Shown: positions 1-7,218 of the stretch, piece after piece
Layout of the letters: each line of letters begins with the position of its first letter
Position numbering within the stretch: position 1 is the stretch's first letter
From: DASRHY01 sp046765875
GTDB lineage: Bacteria > Actinomycetota > Actinomycetes > Propionibacteriales > Kribbellaceae
Reading direction: 5' to 3'
Assembly (NCBI GenBank): GCA_046765875.1
Contig: JBKPSJ010000355.1
Location: 1 to 39,012 of the forward strand
DNA length: 39,012 nucleotides
The notes under the pieces: generated by a model
Databases searched by the model: none
The model's input: the letters and a program-made list of their open reading frames with translations, nothing else
Told to the model about the DNA's origin: nothing
Program-made: the position numbers and the translations under genes

Positions 1-57
1 CCGCCACAGCCTGTGCACGCCCCGGTGCACCCCGGCGGCCGTGGGCGGGCGGGAGAT

Positions 58-63
58 TAGGGT
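58..63 (+). promoter_or_regulatory. Possible -10 element of a leaderless promoter
   Basis: The hexamer TAGGGT fits the actinobacterial TANNNT -10 pattern. It ends six bases before the GTG at 70, which is followed directly by an ATG at 73. The spacing fits a leaderless transcript. No convincing -35 is seen, so this is tentative. Confidence 0.35.
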
Positions 64-69
64 CGGGGC

Positions 70-1155
70 GTGATGCGGTGGCGCGAGGGGTTTGTGACCG
101 AGGTCGGACGGTCCTGGGCCGGGGCCGTCGAGGTGGATGTCTCGGTGGGTGATACGGCGGTCCGGGCTCTGGCGTACCCGGACCTGGTCGGCACTCCGGC
201 GGTCGCGGACCGGGTGCTGCTCAACGTGGCCGCGCTGGAGCGCGGGCTCGGCACCGGCGGGTACGCGCTGGTCGTGGCGCTGCCGGACCGGCTACCGGCC
301 GATCCGCCCGAGACCGGCCATCTGGTCAAGGCCCGGTACACCCCGCTGCAGACGATGGTGCTCGGCGCCGACGAACAGGACTCCCCCGACCACGCCGTGC
401 TGCGCGACGCCGACGATCTCGCCGGTGCGCCGGTGGTCGTCGCCGACCTCCATTCGGCGCTGCCCGCCGTCATCGCCGGGGTGTACGACAGCCGTCCCGG
501 GACCCGGGTGGTGTACGTGATGACCGATGGCGGAGCCCTGCCGCTGGCGTTCTCGCGGACCGTACCGGAGTTGCGAGCGGCAGACTGGCTTGCCGCGACG
601 GTAACGGCCGGGCAGGCGTACGGCGGCGACCGCGAGGCCGTCACCGTCCACACCGCCCTTCTGACCGCTGTCCACGTACTCGGGGCCGAACTCGTCGTCG
701 TCACCCAGGGCCCGGGCAATCTCGGCACCGGTACCCGCTGGGGCTTCTCCGGCGTCCAGTCCGGCGAGGCCGTCAACGCGGTCGGCACGCTCGGCGGCCG
801 GGCGGTGGCGTCGCTGCGGATCTCGTCGGCCGATCCACGCCCGCGCCACCGCGGTGTGTCGCATCACAGCCTCACCGCGTACGGACGGGTCGCCCTGCAC
901 CGGTGCGACGTCGTCGTACCCGATCTGGACGGCGAGTTCGGCGACCTGGTGCGCGATGCCGCCGAGCCACTGCACGCCCGGCACCATGTCGTACGAGTTC
1001 CGGTCGACGGCCTGTACGACGCACTGCGGAAGGCCCCGGTCAAGCTGTCGACGATGGGCCGCGGGCTGGACGACGACCGCGCCTACTTCGAGGCGGCGGC
1101 GGCCGCCGGACGGCACGCCGCGAGGCTGCTCAGGGATGGAGTTGCGCTCCCTTGA
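70..1155 (+). CDS. DUF3866 family protein
   Basis: This 361-residue protein matches my recollection of the actinobacterial DUF3866 family; the family has no settled function. It is a soluble alpha/beta-looking protein with no signal peptide or membrane segment. A Gly/Thr-rich central loop with the string VVTQGPGNLGTGT lies around residues 212-224, followed by a strand and the short motif SHHSLTAYG. Tandem starts exist at GTG 70 and ATG 73, preceded by a possible leaderless -10. The 3' end overlaps the convergent DUF2000 gene by 26 bases. In several actinobacteria DUF3866 lies near the pafA/FKBP/tat region, which agrees with pafA being 3 kb away. Family call fairly sure, role unknown. Confidence 0.8.
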   Translation: MMRWREGFVTEVGRSWAGAVEVDVSVGDTAVRALAYPDLVGTPAVADRVLLNVAALERGLGTGGYALVVALPDRLPADPPETGHLVKARYTPLQTMVLGADEQDSPDHAVLRDADDLAGAPVVVADLHSALPAVIAGVYDSRPGTRVVYVMTDGGALPLAFSRTVPELRAADWLAATVTAGQAYGGDREAVTVHTALLTAVHVLGAELVVVTQGPGNLGTGTRWGFSGVQSGEAVNAVGTLGGRAVASLRISSADPRPRHRGVSHHSLTAYGRVALHRCDVVVPDLDGEFGDLVRDAAEPLHARHHVVRVPVDGLYDALRKAPVKLSTMGRGLDDDRAYFEAAAAAGRHAARLLRDGVALP

Positions 1156-1576
1156 GCGCCTTGTCGACCGCGTTCCTCGGCCCGTAGACGGCGATACCGA
1201 CCAGGTCCAGCTTGTCGGTCTCGACCGCCGCCACCGCGGCACGGTTGTCGCGATCGTTGCCGGTGGCAAACAACTCGACCGTGTACACGGACATGTCCAG
1301 GCCGCGGTCGAGCGCCCGCCGGTGCGCGGTACGGAGCAGCTCGGCGTCGCCCATGAAGACCAGCACCGGCTGACGGAACATCGGCAGGTACGTCGTACCG
1401 TCGGCGTCCGCGTACGGTACCCCGACCACCTCGGACCGGGTACCGGCGATGCCGCTGACCAGGAACGCGGTCACGTTCAGCCGCTGCCAGGTCTGCAGGT
1501 CGTCGCGCAGCAGTACGGCGATCTTGGTGTCGAATCTGATCGGCTCGGTCACGGTCTGAGTCTCGGGCGCGGGCAC
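1130..1576 (-). CDS. DUF2000 family protein
   Basis: A 148-residue small alpha/beta protein of the DUF2000 family, recognised by the opening IRFDTKIAVLLRDDLQTWQ, the LNVTAFL strand and the later GVPYADADG segment. Members are small soluble proteins, often next to AraC regulators, and have no proven activity. The longest start is GTG at 1576; a GTG at 1552 (reading VTEPIRF) would fit the family N-terminus better and cannot be excluded. It is transcribed divergently from the AraC regulator, a pairing that suggests the regulator controls it (inference). Its 3' end overlaps the DUF3866 gene tail to tail. Confidence 0.8.
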   Translation of the reverse strand: MPAPETQTVTEPIRFDTKIAVLLRDDLQTWQRLNVTAFLVSGIAGTRSEVVGVPYADADGTTYLPMFRQPVLVFMGDAELLRTAHRRALDRGLDMSVYTVELFATGNDRDNRAAVAAVETDKLDLVGIAVYGPRNAVDKALKGAQLHP

Positions 1577-1589
1577 TGGGTTCGTCTTG

Positions 1590-1595
1590 TACGTT
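1590..1595 (+). promoter_or_regulatory. Possible -10 element of the AraC regulator gene
   Basis: TACGTT lies six bases before an in-frame GTG at 1602, the same TANNNT-N6-start geometry seen at 58-72 and 5562-5576. It suggests a leaderless mRNA and sets the start at 1602 rather than TTG 1587 or ATG 1617. Confidence 0.4.
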
Positions 1596-1601
1596 CTTGA
1601 C

Positions 1602-2402
1602 GTGGGCGGTCACGTGATGGACGCGTGGCGGCCGCCGGTACCCGGGGTCGCCGAGATCCTGCACGCGCGGTTCCTCGATCACGCGTATCCGCCGCACGTC
1701 CACGGGGTCTGGACGCTGCTGGTGGTCGATACCGGCGCCGTGCGGTACGAGCTGGACCGCACCCCGCACGGCGCATCGCCCACCGCGGTGACGATCCTGC
1801 CGCCGTACGTCGTCCACGACGGCCGTCCGGCCACTCGGGACGGCTTCCGCAAGCGGGTGATCTATCTCGAGCCGGAGGTGCTGGGCACGAATCTGATCGG
1901 CGCGGCGGCCGATCGGCCGACCATCGAGGACCGGCTACTGCGGCGGCGTATCCACCAGCTCGACGTCGTGCTGTCCACGCCGGGCGAGACGCTCGAGGCC
2001 GAGAGCCGGCTGGCGCTGGTGGCCGGTCGGTTGCGGATGCATCTGTCCGGAGGTGCGCCCGTCGACCGCGGGCCGGATGCGGCACGCCTTGCGTCGGACT
2101 TGCGGGCGTTGCTCGATGAGCGGATCGAGTCCGGGATCCGGCTGGAGGATGCCGCCACGCAGTTCGAGACCAGCGCCACGCATCTCGTACGCAGCTTCAC
2201 CGCGGCGTACGGGCTGCCACCGCACGCGTACCTGACGGGTAGGCGGATCGAACAGGCGCGCCGGTTGTTGCTGACCGGGCTGGCACCAGCGCAGGTCGCG
2301 ACGGCGGCCGGCTTCTACGACCAGGCACACCTGAACCGGCATTTCCGCCGCTACCTCGGCACCACCCCCGCCCAGTTCGCCCGCCAGCCGTCGCGGACCT
2401 AG
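1602..2402 (+). CDS. AraC family transcriptional regulator
   Basis: An AraC/XylS-type regulator of about 266 residues. The N-terminal half is a cupin-like sensing domain (HARFLDHAYPPHVHGVWTLL). The C-terminal part (about the last 100 residues) holds the two helix-turn-helix motifs, with LEDAATQFETSATHLVRSF and the hallmark QVATAAGFYDQAHLNRHFRR followed by GTTPAQFAR. The ligand is unknown. It is divergent from the DUF2000 gene, with the two starts only about 25 bases apart, so autoregulation and control of that neighbour are likely (inference). The start was chosen from the leaderless -10 geometry; TTG 1587 and ATG 1617 are alternatives. Confidence 0.9.
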   Translation: MGGHVMDAWRPPVPGVAEILHARFLDHAYPPHVHGVWTLLVVDTGAVRYELDRTPHGASPTAVTILPPYVVHDGRPATRDGFRKRVIYLEPEVLGTNLIGAAADRPTIEDRLLRRRIHQLDVVLSTPGETLEAESRLALVAGRLRMHLSGGAPVDRGPDAARLASDLRALLDERIESGIRLEDAATQFETSATHLVRSFTAAYGLPPHAYLTGRRIEQARRLLLTGLAPAQVATAAGFYDQAHLNRHFRRYLGTTPAQFARQPSRT

Positions 2403-2488
2403 CGCCCGCCGCCGCTCGCGGTCCAGAGCCCGCCGCTCGTGGTGTGGCGCCCGCGCTGATGGGTGTGGAGCCCGCCGACCGTCGCGGG

Positions 2489-2506
2489 GGTAGAGCTAGC
2501 TCCACC
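2489..2506. promoter_or_regulatory. Operator-like 18-bp dyad upstream of the membrane protein gene
   Basis: The sequence GGTAGAGCTAGCTCCACC is a palindrome with a perfect 10-bp core (GAGCTAGCTC, 2493-2502) and only one mismatched pair over 18 positions. It lies about 90 bases before the ATG at 2596. Its right half also takes part in two alternative stems: 2499-2507 with 2517-2525 (9 bp), and 2500-2509 with 2551-2560 (10 bp). It could be a repressor site, an RNA switch, or both. The cognate regulator is not evident. Confidence 0.5.
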
Positions 2507-2595
2507 ATCAGGCGGGTGGTGGAGCCAGTGATCGGGGCGCCGGACGGGCCGATGGTGGAGGTGTGTCCGGGAGCACTGGTCGGAGGGAGCCACCG

Positions 2596-3099
2596 ATGTC
2601 CACGCTTGCCGTCGTCGCCAGCACTCGCGACGAGGTGATCCCGCCTGTCGAGGTGCAGTTGTCGACGTTGTTCTGGGTCGGTGCGGTCGCGGCCGGTGGG
2701 GTGGAGACCGTACTCGCGATCGCCGACCGGATCACCACCGGCACCGGGTCGCTCACGGTGATCGCAGCTCAGGTACTCGTGCGGCTGGCCGTTTTCACCG
2801 TGGCCCTCGCCCTCGCCGGGCGGGTCTGGAACGGGCGGAACTGGGCACGCTGGACCCTCGCCGGGGTGCTCGCCGTCGTCGGCACGCTCAGTCTCGTCGG
2901 CGGACCGATGCGATGGCTGACCGGCCTGGAGCGAGACGGGCAGTTCGCCACTTTCGCGATTGTCCTTGCCGTGCACCTGGCGGCGCTGGCCGCTGCAGTT
3001 GTGCTGATGTTGCTCCCGGCCGCGAACCGCTACTTCCGCAGCGGTCAGGCCTTGGGCGCCGGGAAGGCGTTGAGGACGTCGAGGATGACGAACGCGTAG
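2596..3099 (+). CDS. Small integral membrane protein
   Basis: A 167-residue protein with four predicted membrane segments: near LFWVGAVAAGGVETVLAIA, VLVRLAVFTVALALA, WTLAGVLAVVGTLSLVGG and the C-terminal LAVHLAALAAAVVLMLL. No catalytic motif is seen; I do not recognise a named family. The ATG at 2596 is chosen because it follows a strong ribosome binding site (GGAGGGAG, 2582-2589) with six bases of spacing; an upstream in-frame start at 2563 lacks this. The last 55 bases are antisense to the 3' end of the FKBP gene, and the residues encoded there (after NRYFRS) look unstructured. Upstream lies an operator-like dyad, so regulated expression is likely. Confidence 0.75.
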   Translation: MSTLAVVASTRDEVIPPVEVQLSTLFWVGAVAAGGVETVLAIADRITTGTGSLTVIAAQVLVRLAVFTVALALAGRVWNGRNWARWTLAGVLAVVGTLSLVGGPMRWLTGLERDGQFATFAIVLAVHLAALAAAVVLMLLPAANRYFRSGQALGAGKALRTSRMTNA

Positions 3100-4007
3100 A
3101 CCATCTTGCCCTTCTGGTCCTTCTGGCCGGGCAGGTGCAGCAACACCCGGCTGCCGACCGGCGTACCGGCGAGGACGTCGAGCGGGCTGGTCTGGCCCTG
3201 CGCGCTCGGGCCGACCTGGAGTTGCGCGGTCGGGCCTGGCACGGCGCCCTGCTGACCGGTCTGACCGGTCCATGTGCTCAGCTGCTTCTTGCCGGTGTAG
3301 TCGTAGACGTCGTACCGGCCGACGAGCTCGCTGCCCTTGGCGATCGGGGCGCCGGCGCCCTTGGCGAGCAAGATCGGCGCACCCGGCTGCTTCGGCGGCG
3401 TGGTGCCCTTCGGCACGGTGACCTTGGGCTCGGCGTCGAGTGCGCCGGTGACCACCGGACCGCCGGTGTCGGCGCTGTCGACGGGGGTCGCGTCCAGCTT
3501 GGTGCTGTTGCTGTAGCCGCTGACCAGGTCGACGACGAAGATCAGCGTGTCGGTGCCCTGGATACCGGCCTGCGGGTTGCCCTGCTCCTTGTAGCCCTTG
3601 TCCGGCGGGATCGACAGCAGTACCCGGCTGCCCGCCTTCTTACCGACCAGGCCCTCGTCCCAGCCGGGGATCACGCCGCCGACACCGATCGGGAAGCCCG
3701 CCGGCGCGCCGCGGTCGTAGGAGTTGTCGAACACCTTGCCGTCACGCCAGATCTGGCCGATGTAGTTCGCCAGCAGCAGGTCGCCCTTGTTGACCGCCGG
3801 GCCGTCGCCCTCCTTCAGCACCTCCGTGACCAGAGTCTTGTCCGGGTCGCCGTCGCGGTGCGTGATCGTCGGCTTCTTGCCGTAATCACCGGTCACCTTG
3901 ATGCCGGCCTTGCCGAAGTCGCCACTCGAGTTGTTGTCGCCGGAGCCGCAGGCCACCAGCGTTGAACCCAGGGCGAGCAGGGCGACCAGACTGAACAGCT
4001 TGCGCAC
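3045..4007 (-). CDS. FKBP-type peptidyl-prolyl cis-trans isomerase lipoprotein
   Basis: A secreted lipoprotein prolyl isomerase acting outside the membrane on protein folding. The N-terminus has a charged start, a hydrophobic stretch and the lipobox LVAC, so the cysteine would be lipidated. The first FKBP domain (about residues 60-165) holds VNKGDLLLANYIGQIW, GKVFDNSYDRG, VIPGWDEGLVGKKAGSRVLL and the closing FVVDLV. A Pro/Thr-rich linker leads to a second, diverged FKBP-like domain (about 200-310) with VGSRVLLHLPG and FVILDVL. GTG at 4007 has GAGG five bases upstream and is preferred over GTG 4013. It lies directly downstream of pafA, as in other actinobacteria as I recall. A likely -10 (TAGGGT on the minus strand, 4069-4064) suggests its own promoter. 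Confidence 0.88.
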   Translation of the reverse strand: MRKLFSLVALLALGSTLVACGSGDNNSSGDFGKAGIKVTGDYGKKPTITHRDGDPDKTLVTEVLKEGDGPAVNKGDLLLANYIGQIWRDGKVFDNSYDRGAPAGFPIGVGGVIPGWDEGLVGKKAGSRVLLSIPPDKGYKEQGNPQAGIQGTDTLIFVVDLVSGYSNSTKLDATPVDSADTGGPVVTGALDAEPKVTVPKGTTPPKQPGAPILLAKGAGAPIAKGSELVGRYDVYDYTGKKQLSTWTGQTGQQGAVPGPTAQLQVGPSAQGQTSPLDVLAGTPVGSRVLLHLPGQKDQKGKMVYAFVILDVLNAFPAPKA

Positions 4008-4113
4008 GAACACCTCGAAGTCTCACGGCGCGGGGCGACACGCCACTTGCACGAACCCGCACCACCCTAGCCTGCGGGCTCAACCGGCCCGGAAGCGGCG
4101 GGCCACAGCGGCA

Positions 4114-5475
4114 TCACATGCTGGCGATGAGCTTCTCCACCCGCTCGTCGTGCGACTTGAACGGGTCCTTGCACAGCACGGTGCGCTGCGCCTGGTCGTT
4201 GAGCTTGAGGTGCACCCAGTCGACGGTGAAGTCGCGGCGGCGCTCCTGCGCGCGCTTGATGAACTCGCCGCGTAGCCGGGCCCGGGTGGTCTGCGGTGGC
4301 ACCGACTTGGCCTCGAAGATCTTCAGGTCGTCGACGACCCGGGTTACCGCGCCCTTGCGCTCCAGCAGGTAGTACAGGCCGCGCGGGCGGTGGATGTCGT
4401 GGTACGCCAGGTCGAGCTGCGCGACCCGCGGGCTGGCCAGGCCCATGCCGTGGGTCGCCCGGTACCGCTCGATCAGCCTGTACTTGATCACCCAGTCGAT
4501 CTCGCGCTCGATGATCGACAGGTCGCCCGACTCGATCGCCTTGATCGCCCGCTCCCACAGGTTGAGTGCGCGCTCGACCGCCGGCGTACCGAGGTCGCGG
4601 CGGTCGACGAAGTCACGCGCCTTGGTCAGGTACTCGGTCTGGATGTCGAGCGCACTGGCCTCGCGGCCGTTGGCGAGCCGGACCTCGCGGCGACCGGTCA
4701 TGTCGTGACTGATCTCACGGATCGCGCGGATCGGGTTGTCCAGGGTGAGGTCGCGCATCACGATGCCGGCCTCGATCATCCGCAGCACCAGATCGGTGCT
4801 GGCGACCTTGAGCAGCATCGTGGTCTCGGACATGTTCGAGTCGCCGACGATGACGTGCAGCCGCCGGAACCGCTCGGCGTCCGCGTGCGGCTCGTCACGG
4901 GTGTTGATGATCGGGCGCGACCGGGTGGTCGCCGACGAGACGCCCTCCCAGATGTGCTCGGCACGCTGGCTGACCGAGTACACCGCGCCTCGCGGCGTCT
5001 GCAGCACCTTGCCGGCGCCGCAGATGATCTGCCGGGTGACCAGGAAAGGGATCAGGATGTCGGCGAGCTTGGCGAAGTCGCCGTGCCGGCTGACCAGGTA
5101 GTTCTCGTGGCAGCCGTACGAGTTGCCGGCCGAGTCGGTGTTGTTCTTGAACAGGAACACGTCGCCGAAGATGCCCTCGTCGTGCAGGCGCTTCTGCGCG
5201 TCCACCAGCAGGCCCTCGAGGATCCGCTCACCGGCCTTGTCGTGCGCGATCAGGTCGGTGACGCTGTCGCATTCGCCGGTCGCGTACTCCGGGTGGGAGC
5301 CGACATCGAGATAGAGCCGGGCCCCGTTGCGGAGGAACACGTTGCTGCTGCGACCCCACGACACGACGCGGCGGAAGAGGTACCGCGCCACCTCGTCCGG
5401 GGTCAGCCGTCGCTGGCCGCGGAACGTACAGGTCACGCCGTACTCGTTCTCCAGACCGAAGATCCGCCGATTCAC
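4114..5475 (-). CDS. pafA: Pup-protein ligase PafA
   Basis: The ligase that joins the small modifier Pup, through its C-terminal glutamate, to lysines of target proteins, marking them for the bacterial proteasome. At 453 residues it is full length. It begins with RIFGLENEYG, where Glu9 is a metal/ATP-binding residue of the glutamine-synthetase-like fold. Next comes LYLDVGSHPEYAT, containing Asp57, the family's catalytic base. Other family blocks are NNTDSAGNSYGCHENYL, RPIINTRDEPHAD and GDSNMSE. The C-terminal small domain follows. The adjacent downstream FKBP gene is a common neighbour. Pup, Dop and the proteasome subunits are not in this window; upstream lies a divergent membrane protein gene instead. 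The call is very secure. Confidence 0.97.
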   Translation of the reverse strand: MNRRIFGLENEYGVTCTFRGQRRLTPDEVARYLFRRVVSWGRSSNVFLRNGARLYLDVGSHPEYATGECDSVTDLIAHDKAGERILEGLLVDAQKRLHDEGIFGDVFLFKNNTDSAGNSYGCHENYLVSRHGDFAKLADILIPFLVTRQIICGAGKVLQTPRGAVYSVSQRAEHIWEGVSSATTRSRPIINTRDEPHADAERFRRLHVIVGDSNMSETTMLLKVASTDLVLRMIEAGIVMRDLTLDNPIRAIREISHDMTGRREVRLANGREASALDIQTEYLTKARDFVDRRDLGTPAVERALNLWERAIKAIESGDLSIIEREIDWVIKYRLIERYRATHGMGLASPRVAQLDLAYHDIHRPRGLYYLLERKGAVTRVVDDLKIFEAKSVPPQTTRARLRGEFIKRAQERRRDFTVDWVHLKLNDQAQRTVLCKDPFKSHDERVEKLIASM

Positions 5476-5561
5476 AGCACCACAGTACGTGCAACGACGG
5501 ACATCGGGGACTCCCGTGATTGACCCGTCACCGATGTGCCGCGTGTCGCCGAACGCCTCGC

Positions 5562-5567
5562 TACGCT
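5562..5567 (+). promoter_or_regulatory. Possible -10 element of a leaderless promoter
   Basis: TACGCT ends six bases before GTG 5574. This is the same spacing as the elements at 58-63 and 1590-1595. No clear -35 is seen at the expected place. Confidence 0.35.
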
Positions 5568-5573
5568 TGGTAT

Positions 5574-6092
5574 GTGGGGGAAACCGAGGTGTTCGAGCCC
5601 CGATCCGCGGGCCGTGCGATCGCCATCGTCGCCTTCCCCGTGTTGTCTGCCGTATGCGTCCTGCTCGGTGTCGTCGCGGTCCTCAAGTTGTCCCCGATCC
5701 TCGGGATGATCCTGTTCATCGCCTGCCTGCTGCTGTCCGTTCTGCCGATCCTGGTGATGGGCGCCGCGCTGCGCGGGTCGTTCACGCTCACCGTCGACGA
5801 CGACGGGCTGGTGCTGATCGGCGTACTCGGCGGACGGGTCCGGCTGCCCTGGATCGAGCAGGCCGCGGTCGGGCTGGCGGACTACCGAGGGGCGACGATG
5901 CTCGCCGTCAGGCCGCTGGATGCGCCCAGGCGCGCACCCCGGCGCAGCATGGTCTGGGACCGCCGGACCCGCCTGCTGATGGTCAGCGGGCTCGACAACT
6001 GGTCGGCGCCGCGCGACGAGGTCGTGGATGCGGTACGCCGCTTCGCCGGCCCGCTGTGGACACCGGTGTTCGACACCGTCCATCCGTACTAA
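5574..6092 (+). CDS. PH-domain-like membrane protein
   Basis: A protein of about 172 residues with two adjacent N-terminal membrane helices (near AIAIVAFPVLSAVCVLLGVV and ILGMILFIACLLLSVLPIL). These are followed by a soluble beta-rich domain starting LRGSFTLTVDDDGLVLIG and VRLPWIEQAAVGLAD. The two-helix plus small beta domain layout resembles bacterial PH-like (bPH) membrane proteins; no enzymatic residue is apparent. Two starts are possible: GTG 5574 (leaderless geometry) and GTG 5589 (GGGGGA upstream). The gene diverges from pafA. Its stop codon overlaps that of the SnoaL-like gene by four bases on the opposite strand. Confidence 0.65.
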   Translation: MGETEVFEPRSAGRAIAIVAFPVLSAVCVLLGVVAVLKLSPILGMILFIACLLLSVLPILVMGAALRGSFTLTVDDDGLVLIGVLGGRVRLPWIEQAAVGLADYRGATMLAVRPLDAPRRAPRRSMVWDRRTRLLMVSGLDNWSAPRDEVVDAVRRFAGPLWTPVFDTVHPY

Positions 6093-6468
6093 CGTCCGGA
6101 GTCCCCCACGTCGGTGTTCTGACTGAAGACGCAGCGCCAGCCGCCGCCGGTGCGCACGTACACCTCGCTGATCCACTGATCGGCCGTGTACGCAACCCCG
6201 TCCCAGGTGCCCGAACTCGTCTTGCGGGCCGTGACAATGACGGCATCTCCGGCGCGGACCACACGTTCGCCGGCCACCGTGGTCATGCTGTGGTGCGCCA
6301 GCCGGCCTGACGCGATCCACCCGATGATGTCGGACTTGGGCGTGGCGCCGGACGGTCCCACGTAGACCCAGTCGTCGCTCAGGTAGCCGGCGATCAGGTC
6401 CGCGTCATTGCGCACCAGCGCGGCGTCCCGGTCGCGGCGAAAGCACGGACCTCGTCCTTGTCTGACAT
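6089..6468 (-). pseudogene. SnoaL/DUF4440-like (NTF2 fold) gene with an apparent frameshift
   Basis: The intact frame of the body encodes RDAALVRNDADLIAGYLSDD, then a strand-rich segment ending WRCVFSQNTD, typical of small NTF2-fold proteins (DUF4440/SnoaL). This frame has only a poor TTG start at 6499. A much better start, ATG at 6468 preceded by GGAGGGG (6478-6472), reads MSDKDEVRAFAA in the neighbouring frame. Inserting one base near 6432-6436 would join these into an ordinary N-terminus. So either the gene has lost one base or the sequence has a one-base error. Function unknown; such proteins are often small-ligand binders or enzymes. Confidence 0.6.
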
Positions 6469-6502
6469 GCACCCCTCCGCACGACTCGGCCGAGCACAAA
6501 AA

Positions 6503-7195
6503 CTACATCGGGCGAACGGCGACGAGGACACCGATCTTGTCGATGCGGTGCTCGGGGTTGCCCAAGGCATCGCTCCAGTGGTTGCCGGCAGCGTGGTCCT
6601 CGGGAGTGGCGCAGGTCAACAGGGTGATCATCGGCCGGGTCGCCGGTACGCCGGGGCGGCCGGGCACGGGTGCGGTCTGCGCGGCCTTCGACTCGGGCTT
6701 GCGGAACGACACCGACAACGTGCCGGTGACCACGTAGTCGTATCCGAGTCCACCGGTGCTGACGATGACGCGCGCGCCGTTGCGAACCCCGGGCAGCCGG
6801 CCGAACGGTCGGCCCGCCTCGGTCCGGTGCCCGGTGACGATGAAGTTGCCGATCTGTCCCAGGCCGATCCCGCCCTTCGGGCCGCGCGGACTTGCCAGCC
6901 GGCCACGGTCCTGGATGCGGTCACCCCGGCGGTCGTCCGGCGTACCGGTATAGGCGATCACACGCAGCCTGCGTACGCTGATCGACGGGATGCTCAGCGT
7001 CGTCGGACCGGCCGGGCGTACCGTCGACGGCGGATCCTCCACGCCGGTACTGGTCGCCGTCGGCGCCGGTTTCGGTGTCGTCTTGGTGGGCTTCGGTGCG
7101 GAGGTGGTGGTCTGCGGTTCGGCCGTACCGGTGGTGTCCGAACAGCCGGCGATCACCGCGAGCAGTCCGGCCAATGCCAGCCCGGTCCTCCGCAT
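6503..7195 (-). CDS. Class E/F-type sortase, lipoprotein-anchored
   Basis: A 230-residue sortase-family transpeptidase. Residues 1-18 form a lipoprotein signal (LLAVIAGC, Cys18), then a long Thr/Pro-rich linker to about residue 65. The sortase beta-barrel carries the expected triad: His123 in FIVTGHRT, Cys195 in ITLLTCATP and Arg217 in NPEHRI. Sortases cleave a sorting signal in surface proteins and transfer them to a nucleophile. Here the enzyme would be tethered by lipid rather than by a membrane helix. No LPXTG-type substrate protein is seen in the window, so its partner is elsewhere or it has another role. Confidence 0.82.
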   Translation of the reverse strand: MRRTGLALAGLLAVIAGCSDTTGTAEPQTTTSAPKPTKTTPKPAPTATSTGVEDPPSTVRPAGPTTLSIPSISVRRLRVIAYTGTPDDRRGDRIQDRGRLASPRGPKGGIGLGQIGNFIVTGHRTEAGRPFGRLPGVRNGARVIVSTGGLGYDYVVTGTLSVSFRKPESKAAQTAPVPGRPGVPATRPMITLLTCATPEDHAAGNHWSDALGNPEHRIDKIGVLVAVRPM

Positions 7196-7218
7196 GCGCC
7201 CACGGTGACCCTGGCGAT

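Noticed and set aside
13..30. GTGCAC-N6-GTGCAC hairpin upstream of the first gene
   Set aside because: Short, GC-rich and at the window edge; no way to tell operator, terminator of an upstream gene or chance.
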